Of a DNA stretch of 15,287 nt, positions 1 to 6,872 are shown in pieces. How positions within the stretch are numbered: position 1 is the first letter of the stretch; the number at the start of each line of letters is the position of its first letter. The position numbers were made by a program, and so were the translations under genes. Source of the stretch: Methanomassiliicoccaceae archaeon (GTDB lineage Archaea; Thermoplasmatota; Thermoplasmata; Methanomassiliicoccales; Methanomethylophilaceae); the NCBI GenBank assembly GCA_009778275.1, contig WRKC01000093.1, positions 1-15,287 on the forward strand, read 5' to 3'. The notes under the pieces are model-generated. The model worked only from the letters and a program-made list of their open reading frames with translations. It was not told the origin of the DNA and searched no databases.

Positions 1-341
1 GTGGTGGTCGTTTTCCCTTGGCCGTAGAGACCGACCATCATGATGGTCTGCGGCTTCAGGGCCAGTCCGTCGCCGTTATCGAGAAGGGACACCATCTCCT
101 TGTGGATGATGCCTATCACATGATCCTTGGAGCTCTTTCCGGCTGGAGGCTTCTCGTTCAAAGCGCGCTCCTGTATCCTGTTGGTGATCTCCAGCACCAA
201 TTGGACATTGACATCCGCCTGGAGCAGTGCGCGCTGAAGCTCTTTGGAGACCTCTCTGATCAGATCCTCATCTACGACCGAAGAACCTCCTATGTGAGAT
301 ATTACATCCCTGAGCGACTTTCCCAATCCTTCCAGAACCAT
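1..341 (-). CDS. srp54: Signal recognition particle 54 kDa protein (SRP54/Ffh), N-terminal part, cut by the window edge
   Basis: The GTPase subunit of the signal recognition particle binds 7S RNA and signal peptides and targets ribosomes to the membrane. Translating the minus strand from the ATG at 341-339 gives 113 codons before the window ends. It starts MVLEGLGKSLRDVIS, has the helical N domain of the SRP54 family (about residues 1-90) and reaches the G-domain P-loop at about 104-113, read as GLYGQGKTTT. That loop is normally written GLQGSGKTTT, so Y and Q at its third and fifth positions are unusual. The start is supported by an AGGTG ribosome binding site seven bases upstream. The M, the rest of G and the RNA-binding domain lie outside the window. 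It is the second minus-strand gene after the coiled-coil gene, with a gap of about 210 bases. The identification rests on the N domain plus P-loop. Confidence 0.9.
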   Translation of the reverse strand, partial: MVLEGLGKSLRDVISHIGGSSVVDEDLIREVSKELQRALLQADVNVQLVLEITNRIQERALNEKPPAGKSSKDHVIGIIHKEMVSLLDNGDGLALKPQTIMMVGLYGQGKTTT

Positions 342-474
342 GAGATCACACCTGCAATGTACCGATGATATTTTAGAATATTGTAAGTGCGGGAACAGGC
401 CAGTTAGTCAGAAGGGATGGGATGCACTCTACAAAACTGACCTTTTTCCCCGTAGACACTAATCAGTTAAAATG

Positions 475-483
475 CTATATAAA
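475..483 (-). promoter_or_regulatory. Possible TATA box for srp54
   Basis: The minus strand reads TTTATATAG here, a good archaeal TATA box. Transcription from it would begin near 450, giving a leader of about 110 bases. A poorer AT-rich candidate at 368-378 would place the start too close to the ATG to keep the ribosome binding site, so this upstream box is preferred. Spacing is the only evidence. Confidence 0.35.
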
Positions 484-550
484 CATTTTCCAATATATAG
501 GGTAAAAATGTGTTTAAAATGGTTTGAAAGTGTCTGCGAAAGCAGATATT

Positions 551-1753
551 TCAGAGGTAACCCGATTTCTGAAGGGCCATCAGGTTGTCTGTGCTGAGCT
601 TCTCTCCGGCCTTGAAGCGTTCGAAGATCTCTTTCGCTTCTTTCTTGGACTCGTTGTCCACCTTCTTCTTCTTGGCGGCGGTCTTCTTGCTCTTCATGCC
701 GGCGACATCTTTGTCCATCTCGTGGACCGATTTGATCTGTTCGATGTGCTTCTTGTGCTCTTCGTCTGCGGATTGTTTGCACTCGATGAACTTTGCCTGT
801 GCGATGTCCGCCTCTTTCCTGAGCGCGTCCGCTTCCTCGTAGAGTTTCAGCATCTTGTCGTGCGATGACTGCGCCGCTTCGGCGTATTCCGCTACCTGGC
901 GGTGTGCGGTCTCGGCCTGCACCTTTGCGTCCCTGAGCTGTTGGATGATCTCTTTGATCTCTCCGTTCTGTTCGAGGGACTTCTCTCTTTCGTCTATCTG
1001 TTTTGCGATCATGGATATTTGTTTGACGATCTCGTTCTCTTTGTCCTTTCCGAGAGATTTCGTCTGTTGGGTATACTCCAGGTCCTGAAGCTGTTTCTTG
1101 AGCTGTCTCACAGGTATCTCGTTCTTGTCCTCGGGCGGTTTCTCCGGCCTCATCTGGGCGATCTGTACTTTCAGGGCGGTGACCTTCTGGTTGCGCTCGT
1201 CCCTTATGACCTTTGTCTCCCTGACCTTCTGGTTGAAAGCGTCGCGTTCCTCTCTGCATTTGCCTGCCTCGTCCACGAGTTCGCGGACCTTTGTGTTGAG
1301 AGAATCCCTCTTCGATTTCCACTCTTTGGTCTGGTTGTTCAGTTCGTCCCTGAGGCGTCTGTGCCTCTCAGCATCGTTGTTGAGGATGCTGCGTTTTTGT
1401 TCAAGGTCGGCGAGTTCTTCCGGAGATACCTGCCTCTCCTCATCTGAGGGTGCGTCCTCGGAGGGCGTCTCTTCCTTGATAGGTTCTGCCATAGGCGTCT
1501 CTTCCTCGGCGACATCTACCTTCTCGGCTTTCTTCTTCGGCTTTTTGACCGGGGCCTCTTCGAGAGGTATCTCTTCCGGCGGCGCCTCTTCCTCTGGGGC
1601 ATCTGCCTTCTCGGCCTTCTTCTTTCTCGGCTTTTTGACCGGGGCCTCTTCGACCTTCACTACCTGTTCTTCAAGAGCGTCGGCGATAACTGGCGCCGAC
1701 TCCTGTGCTTCCTGAGAATCAACCTGCTGTATTTCCTCCACAAATTCATCCAT
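551..1753 (-). CDS. Archaeal coiled-coil protein, COG1340-like, with charged repeated N-terminus
   Basis: This 400-residue protein has no enzyme motif. Residues 1 to about 110 are acidic and Pro/Glu/Lys rich. They carry two copies of a segment containing APVKKPRKKKAEKAD or APVKKPKKKAEKVDV, each followed by a glutamate-rich stretch. Residues from about 112 to 330 form a long heptad-rich coiled coil (EELADLEQKRSILNNDAERH onward). The C-terminal 60 residues are basic (SKKTAAKKKK). This resembles the uncharacterised archaeal family COG1340, usually described as predicted coiled-coil proteins. I know of no experimentally assigned function. The ATG at 1753 follows a TATA box at 1814-1821. The gene sits upstream of srp54 on the same strand; any functional link is unknown. 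Several antisense open frames here arise from its skewed codon content. The gene itself is certain, its role is not. Confidence 0.85.
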   Translation of the reverse strand: MDEFVEEIQQVDSQEAQESAPVIADALEEQVVKVEEAPVKKPRKKKAEKADAPEEEAPPEEIPLEEAPVKKPKKKAEKVDVAEEETPMAEPIKEETPSEDAPSDEERQVSPEELADLEQKRSILNNDAERHRRLRDELNNQTKEWKSKRDSLNTKVRELVDEAGKCREERDAFNQKVRETKVIRDERNQKVTALKVQIAQMRPEKPPEDKNEIPVRQLKKQLQDLEYTQQTKSLGKDKENEIVKQISMIAKQIDEREKSLEQNGEIKEIIQQLRDAKVQAETAHRQVAEYAEAAQSSHDKMLKLYEEADALRKEADIAQAKFIECKQSADEEHKKHIEQIKSVHEMDKDVAGMKSKKTAAKKKKVDNESKKEAKEIFERFKAGEKLSTDNLMALQKSGYL

Positions 1754-1813
1754 AAATCATCACTCGTTCGTTCGACTTAGCCATAAGCAAAAGTATGGCC
1801 CACTTTCGAGCCG

Positions 1814-1821
1814 TTATATAA
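1814..1821 (-). promoter_or_regulatory. TATA box of the coiled-coil gene
   Basis: TTATATAA is palindromic and lies 61 bases before the ATG on the minus strand, giving a leader of about 35 bases. It sits in the 233-base gap between the divergently transcribed coiled-coil gene and purB, which otherwise holds no recognisable gene. Confidence 0.45.
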
Positions 1822-1949
1822 GGGTATCATTTATAAGGATTTCTACGGATTCCTCTCATATCGCCGAGTATCCCAAGCTTTGCCCTCAAAGTGGGTCTTC
1901 ATGAAGTTTTTGCCGATTATCGAAGATGCATGGTTCATCTAACCCTGCA

Positions 1950-1958
1950 TTTAAATAA
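1950..1958 (+). promoter_or_regulatory. TATA box of purB, leaderless arrangement
   Basis: TTTAAATAA is centred about 33 bases before the purB ATG at 1987 and no ribosome binding site precedes that ATG. The transcript probably starts at or a few bases before the start codon. Confidence 0.55.
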
Positions 1959-1986
1959 TTTCATTCAATCCAGCATCTGATATCCA

Positions 1987-3354
1987 ATGGAAGGCTCTGT
2001 TTGTCCTCTTGACTACCGTTACGGCCGGGATGAGATCAAGGCCATATTCTCGGAAGAGGGCCGCATAAGATACCAGATGAAGGTAGAGGCCGCGCTTGCG
2101 AAAGCGCATGCTGAAGTAGGCACCATCAGCAAAAGCGATGCGGAGGAGATCACGAGGGTGGCCTCACCCGGCGTCGTGAAGGCGGAACGTATCAAAGAGA
2201 TCGAGAAAGAGACCAACCACGACGTCATGGCGATGGTCAGGGCCATGACCGAACAATGCAGGGGGGATGCGGGGAAGTACGTACACTTGGGAGCATCGTC
2301 CAATGACATCATTGATACCGCCACCGCCCTCCAGATGAAAGATGCATTGGATGTCATCCAGAGCGATCTGGATGAGTTACTGTATACATTCGCGAAGATG
2401 GCCAAAAGAGAGAGGGCCACATTAGAGATAGGAAGAACCCATGCACAGTTCGCGATACCCATCACATTCGGTTTCAAGATCGCAGGGTACATTGCGGAGA
2501 TCCTCAGGCATAAAGAGAGATTGTTCGAGATCATGCCCCGCGCATGCGCCGGCAAGATGGCGGGCGCTGTCGGAACCGGTGCCGCAATGGGCAGGAACTT
2601 CAGCATGATCCAGATGCTGGTCATGCAGGACCTTTCCCTCACATATGAGCCGGCGGCGACGCAGGTCGTTGGCCGCGACAGATATACTGAACTGATATGT
2701 CTTCTGGCGAACATTGCGACATCCGTGGAAAGATACGGGACCGAAGTGAGGAATCTCCAGAGGTCCGAGATAGGAGAAGCATCCGAACCCTTCGATATTA
2801 AAAAGCAGGTTGGAAGTTCGACCATGCCTCAAAAAAGGAACCCCATAATCTCGGAGAACATCACAGGGCTTGCCAGGATAATAAGGGGTCTTGTCATACC
2901 CACCTTTGAGAACCAAGTGCTTTGGCATGAGAGGGACCTTTCGAACTCGTCCTCGGAAAGATTCACGATACCCCATGCGTTCGTGCTCCTGGACGACATG
3001 CTCCTGAAAATGAACAGGATATATTCCGGACTGGAGATACATGCGGACAGGATGCGGAAGAACATCGATTCGTCCAACGGCCTGATCATGGCCGAAGCGG
3101 TGATGATGAAGCTTACCGAAAAAGGAATCGGGAGACAGGACGCGCACGAGATGGTGAGAGAAGCTTCAATGGCCGCCTTCGAGAGAGGCATCAACCTGAA
3201 AGAGGCAATTTTGGAAAGGAACGACATAATAAAGGTCCTGTCCGAAAAGGAGATAATCTCCGTAATGGACCCGGCGAACTATATCGGCGCAGCGAAGGAA
3301 ATAGTGGATAAGATGGTCTCTGCGGCTGAAGAAGTGCTTGATAGGAAGGTGTGA
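1987..3354 (+). CDS. purB: Adenylosuccinate lyase
   Basis: PurB carries out two fumarate-releasing steps of purine synthesis: SAICAR to AICAR, and adenylosuccinate to AMP. The 455-residue product has the fumarase/aspartase superfamily layout. It shows HLGASSNDIIDTA at 100-112, the GRTHAQFAIP segment at 149-158 with the conserved histidine (H152), and the lyase signature SSTMPQKRNP at 277-286, whose mobile loop carries the catalytic serine. Length is typical of archaeal PurB (about 450). The ATG lies just behind a TATA box with no ribosome binding site, so it is probably translated leaderless. The stop overlaps the GTG of the next small gene by four bases. Argininosuccinate lyase and fumarase are excluded by the overall motif pattern. 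Confidence 0.95.
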   Translation: MEGSVCPLDYRYGRDEIKAIFSEEGRIRYQMKVEAALAKAHAEVGTISKSDAEEITRVASPGVVKAERIKEIEKETNHDVMAMVRAMTEQCRGDAGKYVHLGASSNDIIDTATALQMKDALDVIQSDLDELLYTFAKMAKRERATLEIGRTHAQFAIPITFGFKIAGYIAEILRHKERLFEIMPRACAGKMAGAVGTGAAMGRNFSMIQMLVMQDLSLTYEPAATQVVGRDRYTELICLLANIATSVERYGTEVRNLQRSEIGEASEPFDIKKQVGSSTMPQKRNPIISENITGLARIIRGLVIPTFENQVLWHERDLSNSSSERFTIPHAFVLLDDMLLKMNRIYSGLEIHADRMRKNIDSSNGLIMAEAVMMKLTEKGIGRQDAHEMVREASMAAFERGINLKEAILERNDIIKVLSEKEIISVMDPANYIGAAKEIVDKMVSAAEEVLDRKV

Positions 3355-3542
3355 CGGTGGTCTCGGAAAGAAAAAAGGCCAATATGATGTATGGCGCGAT
3401 CGTCGGGACGGTGGTCGGAGTTGCGGTGTTCGCAGCTACGTTCTCCCTCAACCCCTCCTGGGGGTATTTGGTGTTCATACCTCTTGCCGCGGCGATCGGC
3501 TGGGCCACTCAGTATGTGAAAGATGAGAATGTGGATGATTGA
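3351..3542 (+). CDS. Small membrane protein with two predicted helices
   Basis: This 63-residue hypothetical protein has a short basic N-terminus (SERKKAN), a first hydrophobic helix at about 13-32 (YGAIVGTVVGVAVFAATFSL), a short SLNPSWG turn, a second helix at about 37-52 (YLVFIPLAAAIGWAT) and an acidic tail. Both ends are predicted to face the cytoplasm. The GTG start overlaps the purB stop (GTGA), implying coupled translation; GTG at 3357 or the ATG pair at 3384 are alternatives. No family is recognised. Its place in the purB transcript says little about function. Confidence 0.6.
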   Translation: MTVVSERKKANMMYGAIVGTVVGVAVFAATFSLNPSWGYLVFIPLAAAIGWATQYVKDENVDD

Positions 3543-3595
3543 TCCATGTTGCAAAAATAATACGGACCGGCATACAAATCATAGGAGTGATCGAA

Positions 3596-4012
3596 ATGAA
3601 CGATAAAGTAAGAACTGCATCTGAATTGTTTGCGGGCGGGATGTATTGCTCTCAGGCGGTTTTCGGTGCCTTTTGCGAGGATTACGGCCTCGATAGGCAA
3701 ACCGCATTCAAGATCGCTTTCAGCCTGAACAGCGGTGCCAGATGCGGAGAGTTGTGCGGAGCGGTATCCGGGGCGTTATTGGTCATAGGCCTGAGATACG
3801 GGGACTCCAAGGAGATCGGCAATGAAAAAACAGAGGAATTCATGGATTGCTTCAAAAAGAAGCACGGAGCGATCGTTTGCCGCGACATCCTCGGCTGCGA
3901 TATCTCCGTGCCGGAAGGAAGAACAAAAGCGATTGAAAGGGATCTTTTTAAGACCCTCTGCCCGGATGCGGTTGTTAATGCAGCGCAGACGCTGGTGGAT
4001 CTCGGATACTGA
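3596..4012 (+). CDS. C_GCAxxG_C_C family putative redox protein
   Basis: This 138-residue cysteine-rich protein matches the C_GCAxxG_C_C family, thought to be redox-active or metal-binding and common in anaerobes. Visible features are LFAGGMYCSQAVF at 11-23 (C18), the ARCGELCGAVSGALLVIG core at 48-65 (C50 and C54), and C85, C95, C101 and C122. The core reads CGAVSG where the family name gives GCAxxG. The ATG at 3596 is chosen because GGAGTGATC lies just upstream; an in-frame extension to 3539 lacks such a site. An AT-rich stretch at 3551-3563 could give it its own promoter, or it could be third in the purB transcript. The partner and reaction are not known. Confidence 0.8.
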   Translation: MNDKVRTASELFAGGMYCSQAVFGAFCEDYGLDRQTAFKIAFSLNSGARCGELCGAVSGALLVIGLRYGDSKEIGNEKTEEFMDCFKKKHGAIVCRDILGCDISVPEGRTKAIERDLFKTLCPDAVVNAAQTLVDLGY

Positions 4013-4069
4013 GCTTTTCGGCGTTCACGAAGCCTTCTGATAAGACAACAGGACCCTCTGAATGAAAAC

Positions 4070-4077
4070 TTTATATC
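4070..4077 (+). promoter_or_regulatory. TATA box of tRNA-Ala
   Basis: TTTATATC lies about 32 bases before the mature tRNA 5' end, the normal distance for archaeal tRNA promoters allowing a short 5' leader. Confidence 0.5.
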
Positions 4078-4105
4078 TGTTGTGACAATGAACATCTACC
4101 CATAT

Positions 4106-4179
4106 GGGCAGGTAGATCAGCCCGGTAGATCGCTGCCTTCGCAAGGCAGAAGTCGCGAGTTCGAATCTCGCCCTGTCCA
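4106..4179 (+). tRNA. tRNA-Ala (anticodon CGC)
   Basis: The 74-base sequence folds fully. The acceptor stem is GGGCAGG/CCTGTCC and contains the G3-U70 pair that identifies alanine tRNAs. The D arm is GATC/GATC with a 9-base loop. The anticodon stem is CTGCC/GGCAG with loop TTCGCAA, so the anticodon is CGC for codon GCG. The T arm is GCGAG/CTCGC with loop TTCGAAT, and the discriminator is A at 4179. There is no intron. CCA is not fully encoded: the next bases are CCT. The stop codon of the opposing gene at 4183 begins four bases further on. Confidence 0.95.
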
Positions 4180-4182
4180 CCT

Positions 4183-4545
4183 TCAAGTTTCAGTCCATTG
4201 CTTAACATACCAGAACTCGCCCATTTCTTTAACGCATTTTCTTATAAACGCCGTCATTCTGGTAAGGGCCCGGATGGCGGGTTCGTCCCACTCCGGGTCG
4301 TTTCTGCCTGAAAAGTATGGATAACCGCCCCTCCTGCTGAAAAATTCGCAGCAGTACTTCGGCAGTGCGGTTTCGATCGGAGCGAACATGCCCTCATATT
4401 CTTCACAAAGGGTCGGACTGAAATGCAGCCAATCTATATTCTAGTCTGGATACCTGAACGGTTCCCCGTTCTCGGCCTTTGGATCTTGAATGATCACATC
4501 GATGACGAGGGGTTCGGGTGTGAATGCGAAATATCCGCTTCCCAT
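4183..4545 (-). CDS. Unrecognised 120-codon protein with an in-frame TAG, candidate pyrrolysine protein
   Basis: From the ATG at 4545 the frame reads MGSGYFAFTPEPLVIDVIIQ and continues to GEPFRYPD at codon 34. Codon 35 is TAG (4443-4441). The same frame then continues NIDWLHFSPTLCEEYEGMF and on to a TGA at 4185-4183. Both halves use ordinary codons with mixed third positions and look like folded protein: W, Y, C, P and F are frequent, with YCCEFF near the middle and WYVKQW near the end. A perfect AGGTGAT ribosome binding site lies just before the ATG. If TAG is decoded as pyrrolysine the product has 120 residues. If it stops there, the product is 34 residues followed by a dead 3' part, or an ATG restart at 4389. 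I recognise no family. It lies 81 bases behind the gene at 4627-5112 and probably shares its transcript. Confidence 0.6.
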
Positions 4546-4548
4546 ATT

Positions 4549-4555
4549 ATCACCT
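4549..4555 (-). promoter_or_regulatory. Ribosome binding site that decides the start of the TAG-containing gene
   Basis: AGGTGAT on the minus strand matches the complement of the archaeal 16S 3' end and precedes the ATG at 4545 by three bases. It supports starting the gene before the amber codon rather than at the internal ATG at 4389, which has no comparable site. Confidence 0.6.
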
Positions 4556-4626
4556 CATATGGTTCCTTGCGGCAGTCCGAAGAATGCATGCGCCTCTGTT
4601 CTCTCTTTCGGTATCGGATGCAACGT

Positions 4627-5112
4627 TCATTTCGGGTTGTAGTCCTGCAGGATATTCTCTACCCTCCCGGAACCATCATATTCAAAAATGAAAGCAAGCC
4701 GGTATTCTTCCCCGAAAACATCTCTTTTACCGCCGTAACCTGGGCCGAACACTTTTTCCACTTCTTCTCTGGAACTCCCTATCGTCAGACCGCCTATTAC
4801 GGAGACATTGTCATGCCAATCGCGGTGCAGGCTTATGCTGAACAAACTGCACTCTGTCTTGGATATGGGTTTGTCAGTTCTGTTCCCCGGCTTAACGGCA
4901 AACTTTGTTTTTCCGTCCTTTCTCAGGTATGTATCGGAAAATTTTTTCTTCGGATCGATCATCTGATTCATGTTGTCCGTCGAACTGACAGTAAAGCCGG
5001 CGTTGAAGAAGTCCTTCATTGTTGTGCTCATGTCGTATTTCACACCGTCCACGACCGCAAAATAATTGTTCACATCGCTTAGATCGATCTTTGTATTTCT
5101 GCTGTCTGACAC
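4627..5112 (-). CDS. Hypothetical protein, C-terminal segment resembling small lipoprotein-type folds
   Basis: The 161-residue product has no recognised catalytic motif. It contains NNYFAVVDGVKYDM near the N-terminus, a basic middle part and a C-terminal segment GLTIGSSREEVEKVFGPG followed by FIFEYDGSGRVENILQDY. That last pattern recalls small lipoprotein domains of the SmpA/BamE type; the resemblance is weak and only by eye. The start is uncertain: GTG at 5112 is used, but the frame is open up to 5220 with no ATG. No signal peptide or lipobox is visible, odd for a domain of that look. An out-of-frame ATG nearby starts MRKAILC, which could be a displaced N-terminus. It is probably co-transcribed with the TAG-containing gene. 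Confidence 0.6.
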   Translation of the reverse strand: MSDSRNTKIDLSDVNNYFAVVDGVKYDMSTTMKDFFNAGFTVSSTDNMNQMIDPKKKFSDTYLRKDGKTKFAVKPGNRTDKPISKTECSLFSISLHRDWHDNVSVIGGLTIGSSREEVEKVFGPGYGGKRDVFGEEYRLAFIFEYDGSGRVENILQDYNPK

Positions 5113-5190
5113 AGTATCGCCTTCCTCATCCTCTTTTATGTTTGATCGCTGCCGCGACCGTTCAGTGTAGAAAATGTAAGCGCGGTGAGA

Positions 5191-5200
5191 TATTTTATTT
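5191..5200 (-). promoter_or_regulatory. Possible TATA box for the minus-strand pair at 4183-5112
   Basis: AAATAAAATA on the minus strand would start transcription near 5170, inside the upstream open part of the frame. This argues that translation begins downstream, at or near 5112. Confidence 0.35.
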
Positions 5201-5227
5201 CTTTCCTCACAGCACCTTCTTCAACAA

Positions 5228-5235
5228 TTTTATAC
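5228..5235 (+). promoter_or_regulatory. TATA box of the NfeD-like gene
   Basis: TTTTATAC is centred about 28 bases before the ATG at 5259 with no ribosome binding site between, indicating a leaderless transcript. Confidence 0.5.
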
Positions 5236-5258
5236 GCTCATAGTGTATACGAGTATGC

Positions 5259-5708
5259 ATGGACCCGGCAACAATAGCAATAATTCTTATGATAATCGGA
5301 CTCATTCTGCTGATCATAGAGGCATTGACGCCCGGTTTCTTCGCGGTGATACCGGGGACGGTCCTTGTGGCGATGGGCATTATCGGGTATTTTGTCGAAG
5401 ATTTCTTTACGTCATGGTATCTGGTGCCGGCGGCATTGGTGGTCACACTTGCAGTGACAGCGATAACGATAAAAGGCTATCAATATCTGGCCAAGCCGGA
5501 GCCTCCGACCACGACCGTCGTCGACTCGCTGATAGGGGAAGAAGGCATTGTGGAGACCGAAGTTAAGCCGGGGAACCTCAGGGGCAAGGTCAAGATCGGC
5601 TCCGACAGTTGGAGCGCTACCTCAGAAGTTGTGATCAAAGTCGGAACAGAGGTCGTTGTCTATGACGCAGAAGGCGTCCATGTGAAGGTCAGGCAGAAAG
5701 AGATTTGA
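5259..5708 (+). CDS. NfeD-like membrane protein (short form)
   Basis: NfeD proteins pair with SPFH/stomatin proteins in membrane microdomains and are often encoded beside them. This 149-residue product has the short-form plan: hydrophobic helices at about 5-24 (IAIILMIIGLILLIIEAL), 27-46 and 52-72, then a soluble C-terminal domain from about 85 to 147. The latter has the glycine and valine rich pattern of the NfeD OB fold (LIGEEGIVETEVKPGNLRGK, then VEVV-like strands and a DAEGVHVKV end). It lacks the N-terminal ClpP-like protease domain of long NfeD. The next gene, 55 bases on, is the expected SPFH partner. The assignment rests on topology, OB-like domain and neighbour. Confidence 0.85.
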   Translation: MDPATIAIILMIIGLILLIIEALTPGFFAVIPGTVLVAMGIIGYFVEDFFTSWYLVPAALVVTLAVTAITIKGYQYLAKPEPPTTTVVDSLIGEEGIVETEVKPGNLRGKVKIGSDSWSATSEVVIKVGTEVVVYDAEGVHVKVRQKEI

Positions 5709-5723
5709 GTGAGTCAGACTCAT

Positions 5724-5735
5724 TTTTTATATATT
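5724..5735 (+). promoter_or_regulatory. TATA box of the SPFH gene
   Basis: TTTTTATATATT lies about 30 bases before the ATG at 5764. The T-run just before it may also end some transcripts of the NfeD-like gene. A GGTGAT site at 5755-5760 precedes the ATG, so the gene can be translated from its own short or the joint transcript. Confidence 0.45.
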
Positions 5736-5763
5736 CTTCTTATGATATCCTTTCGGTGATATT

Positions 5764-6846
5764 ATGATAGAAGATTGGATGTATGGGCTTGTGATCGTTC
5801 TTGCCGTTGCACTCATCGCAGTGGTGATGAGTGGCGTAAAGATCATCCAGCCGTATGAACAGGGAGTCTATATGAGGCTCGGAAAATTCATCAGGGTCCT
5901 CAACCAAGGATTGAATTTTGTCGTCCCGCTCATTAACGTCGTAGTTAAGATCGATCTGCGTACACAGGTGCTTGATGTTCCCCGCCAGGAGGTCATCACC
6001 AAGGATAACTCCCCTGTGAATGTCGATGCTGTCGTTTACATAAAAGTAACTGACCCCCGCAACGCATTCTTCCAGATCGTCGATTACAGGTTCGGTACGA
6101 TGAATCTTGCGCAGACGACACTGAGGTCCATTGTAGGAGAGATGGAGCTGGATGAGATCCTTTCCAACAGGGAGAAGATCAACACGCAGCTCAGGGACAT
6201 CCTTGACGAGAATACCGACAAGTGGGGAGTGAAGGTCCAGAGCGTGGAGATCAGGGAGGTCGACCCGGCTAAGAAGGTCAAGGACTCGATGGAAGAGCAA
6301 ACGTCCGCCGAGAGGAGGAGACGTGCGGCCATCCTTCAGGCCGACGGTCTTAAGAGGGCCGCCATAATGGATGCCGAGGGAAAGAAGAGGTCCAGAATAT
6401 TGGAGGCAGAAGGACTTCAGCAGTCCATGGTCCTGGAGGCAGAAGGAAAGAAAGTGGCCTTGATACTTGAAAGCCAGGGAGAGGCACAGAAGCTCAGGAT
6501 ATTATCCGTCGGAGCGGCCGCATTGGACTCCAAAGCGCTTTCGGTGCTTTCAATGGAGACCATGAAGAGCGTCGGTCAGGGCCCTTCGTCCAAGATATTC
6601 TTCCCCATGGAGGTCACAAGGCTCATGGAGGGCATCTCCGAATATGTCGGAAGCGCTTCAAACGTGCCTGACAGAACCGTGTCCAATCCGAAGGACCTCG
6701 AAAAGCTGTTCGGCAATGTCGACGATATCCTCGGTCCCATACCCAAGGAACAGGAGATCAGGGACAGGATCATAAAGGCGGATAAGTACATCAAAGAAGA
6801 TGTGGCCGAGCCGGCTGACATAGCAAATCCTTTTCCAAAGGGCTGA
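5764..6846 (+). CDS. SPFH-domain protein, stomatin/slipin type
   Basis: Stomatin-like proteins form oligomeric scaffolds on the cytoplasmic side of membranes and affect protease and channel activity. The 360-residue product has one N-terminal membrane segment (about 8-26), then an SPFH domain at about 28-190. Hallmarks are IIQPYEQGVYMRLGKF, the GLNFVVPLI segment, DVPRQEVITKDNSPVNVDAV and VYIKVTDPRNAF. An alanine and glutamate rich coiled coil follows at about 180-260, with repeats of the pattern ILEAEGLQQS and VLEAEGKK. The C-terminal 100 residues form an extended charged tail longer than in minimal slipins. The GGTGAT ribosome binding site supports the ATG at 5764. It is the partner of the NfeD-like gene upstream. 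No substrate or client can be read from the sequence. Confidence 0.92.
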   Translation: MIEDWMYGLVIVLAVALIAVVMSGVKIIQPYEQGVYMRLGKFIRVLNQGLNFVVPLINVVVKIDLRTQVLDVPRQEVITKDNSPVNVDAVVYIKVTDPRNAFFQIVDYRFGTMNLAQTTLRSIVGEMELDEILSNREKINTQLRDILDENTDKWGVKVQSVEIREVDPAKKVKDSMEEQTSAERRRRAAILQADGLKRAAIMDAEGKKRSRILEAEGLQQSMVLEAEGKKVALILESQGEAQKLRILSVGAAALDSKALSVLSMETMKSVGQGPSSKIFFPMEVTRLMEGISEYVGSASNVPDRTVSNPKDLEKLFGNVDDILGPIPKEQEIRDRIIKADKYIKEDVAEPADIANPFPKG

Positions 6847-6853
6847 ATAAGCC

Positions 6854-6871
6854 TCTTTTTTTTCTTTTTTT
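6854..6871 (+). terminator. T-run terminator after the SPFH gene
   Basis: A tract of 17 T interrupted by a single C begins eight bases after the stop codon. Archaeal polymerase commonly ends at such T-runs without a hairpin. Confidence 0.6.
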
Positions 6872-6872
6872 A

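Noticed and set aside
18..368. Plus-strand open frame of 116 codons
   Set aside because: It is antisense to the srp54 start, whose translation is plainly recognisable.
524..1715. Several plus-strand open frames and an alternative minus frame up to 287 codons
   Set aside because: They are Leu/Ser/Phe or Arg/Gln rich shadows produced by the Lys/Glu-rich coiled-coil gene in other frames.
4106..4185. tRNA-Ala as an integration site for a mobile element
   Set aside because: No second copy of the tRNA 3' end, no integrase and no phage or plasmid gene is seen in the window.
4423..5082. Plus-strand open frame of 219 codons
   Set aside because: It is antisense to two minus-strand genes with better codon pattern and ribosome binding sites; its product has no domain text.
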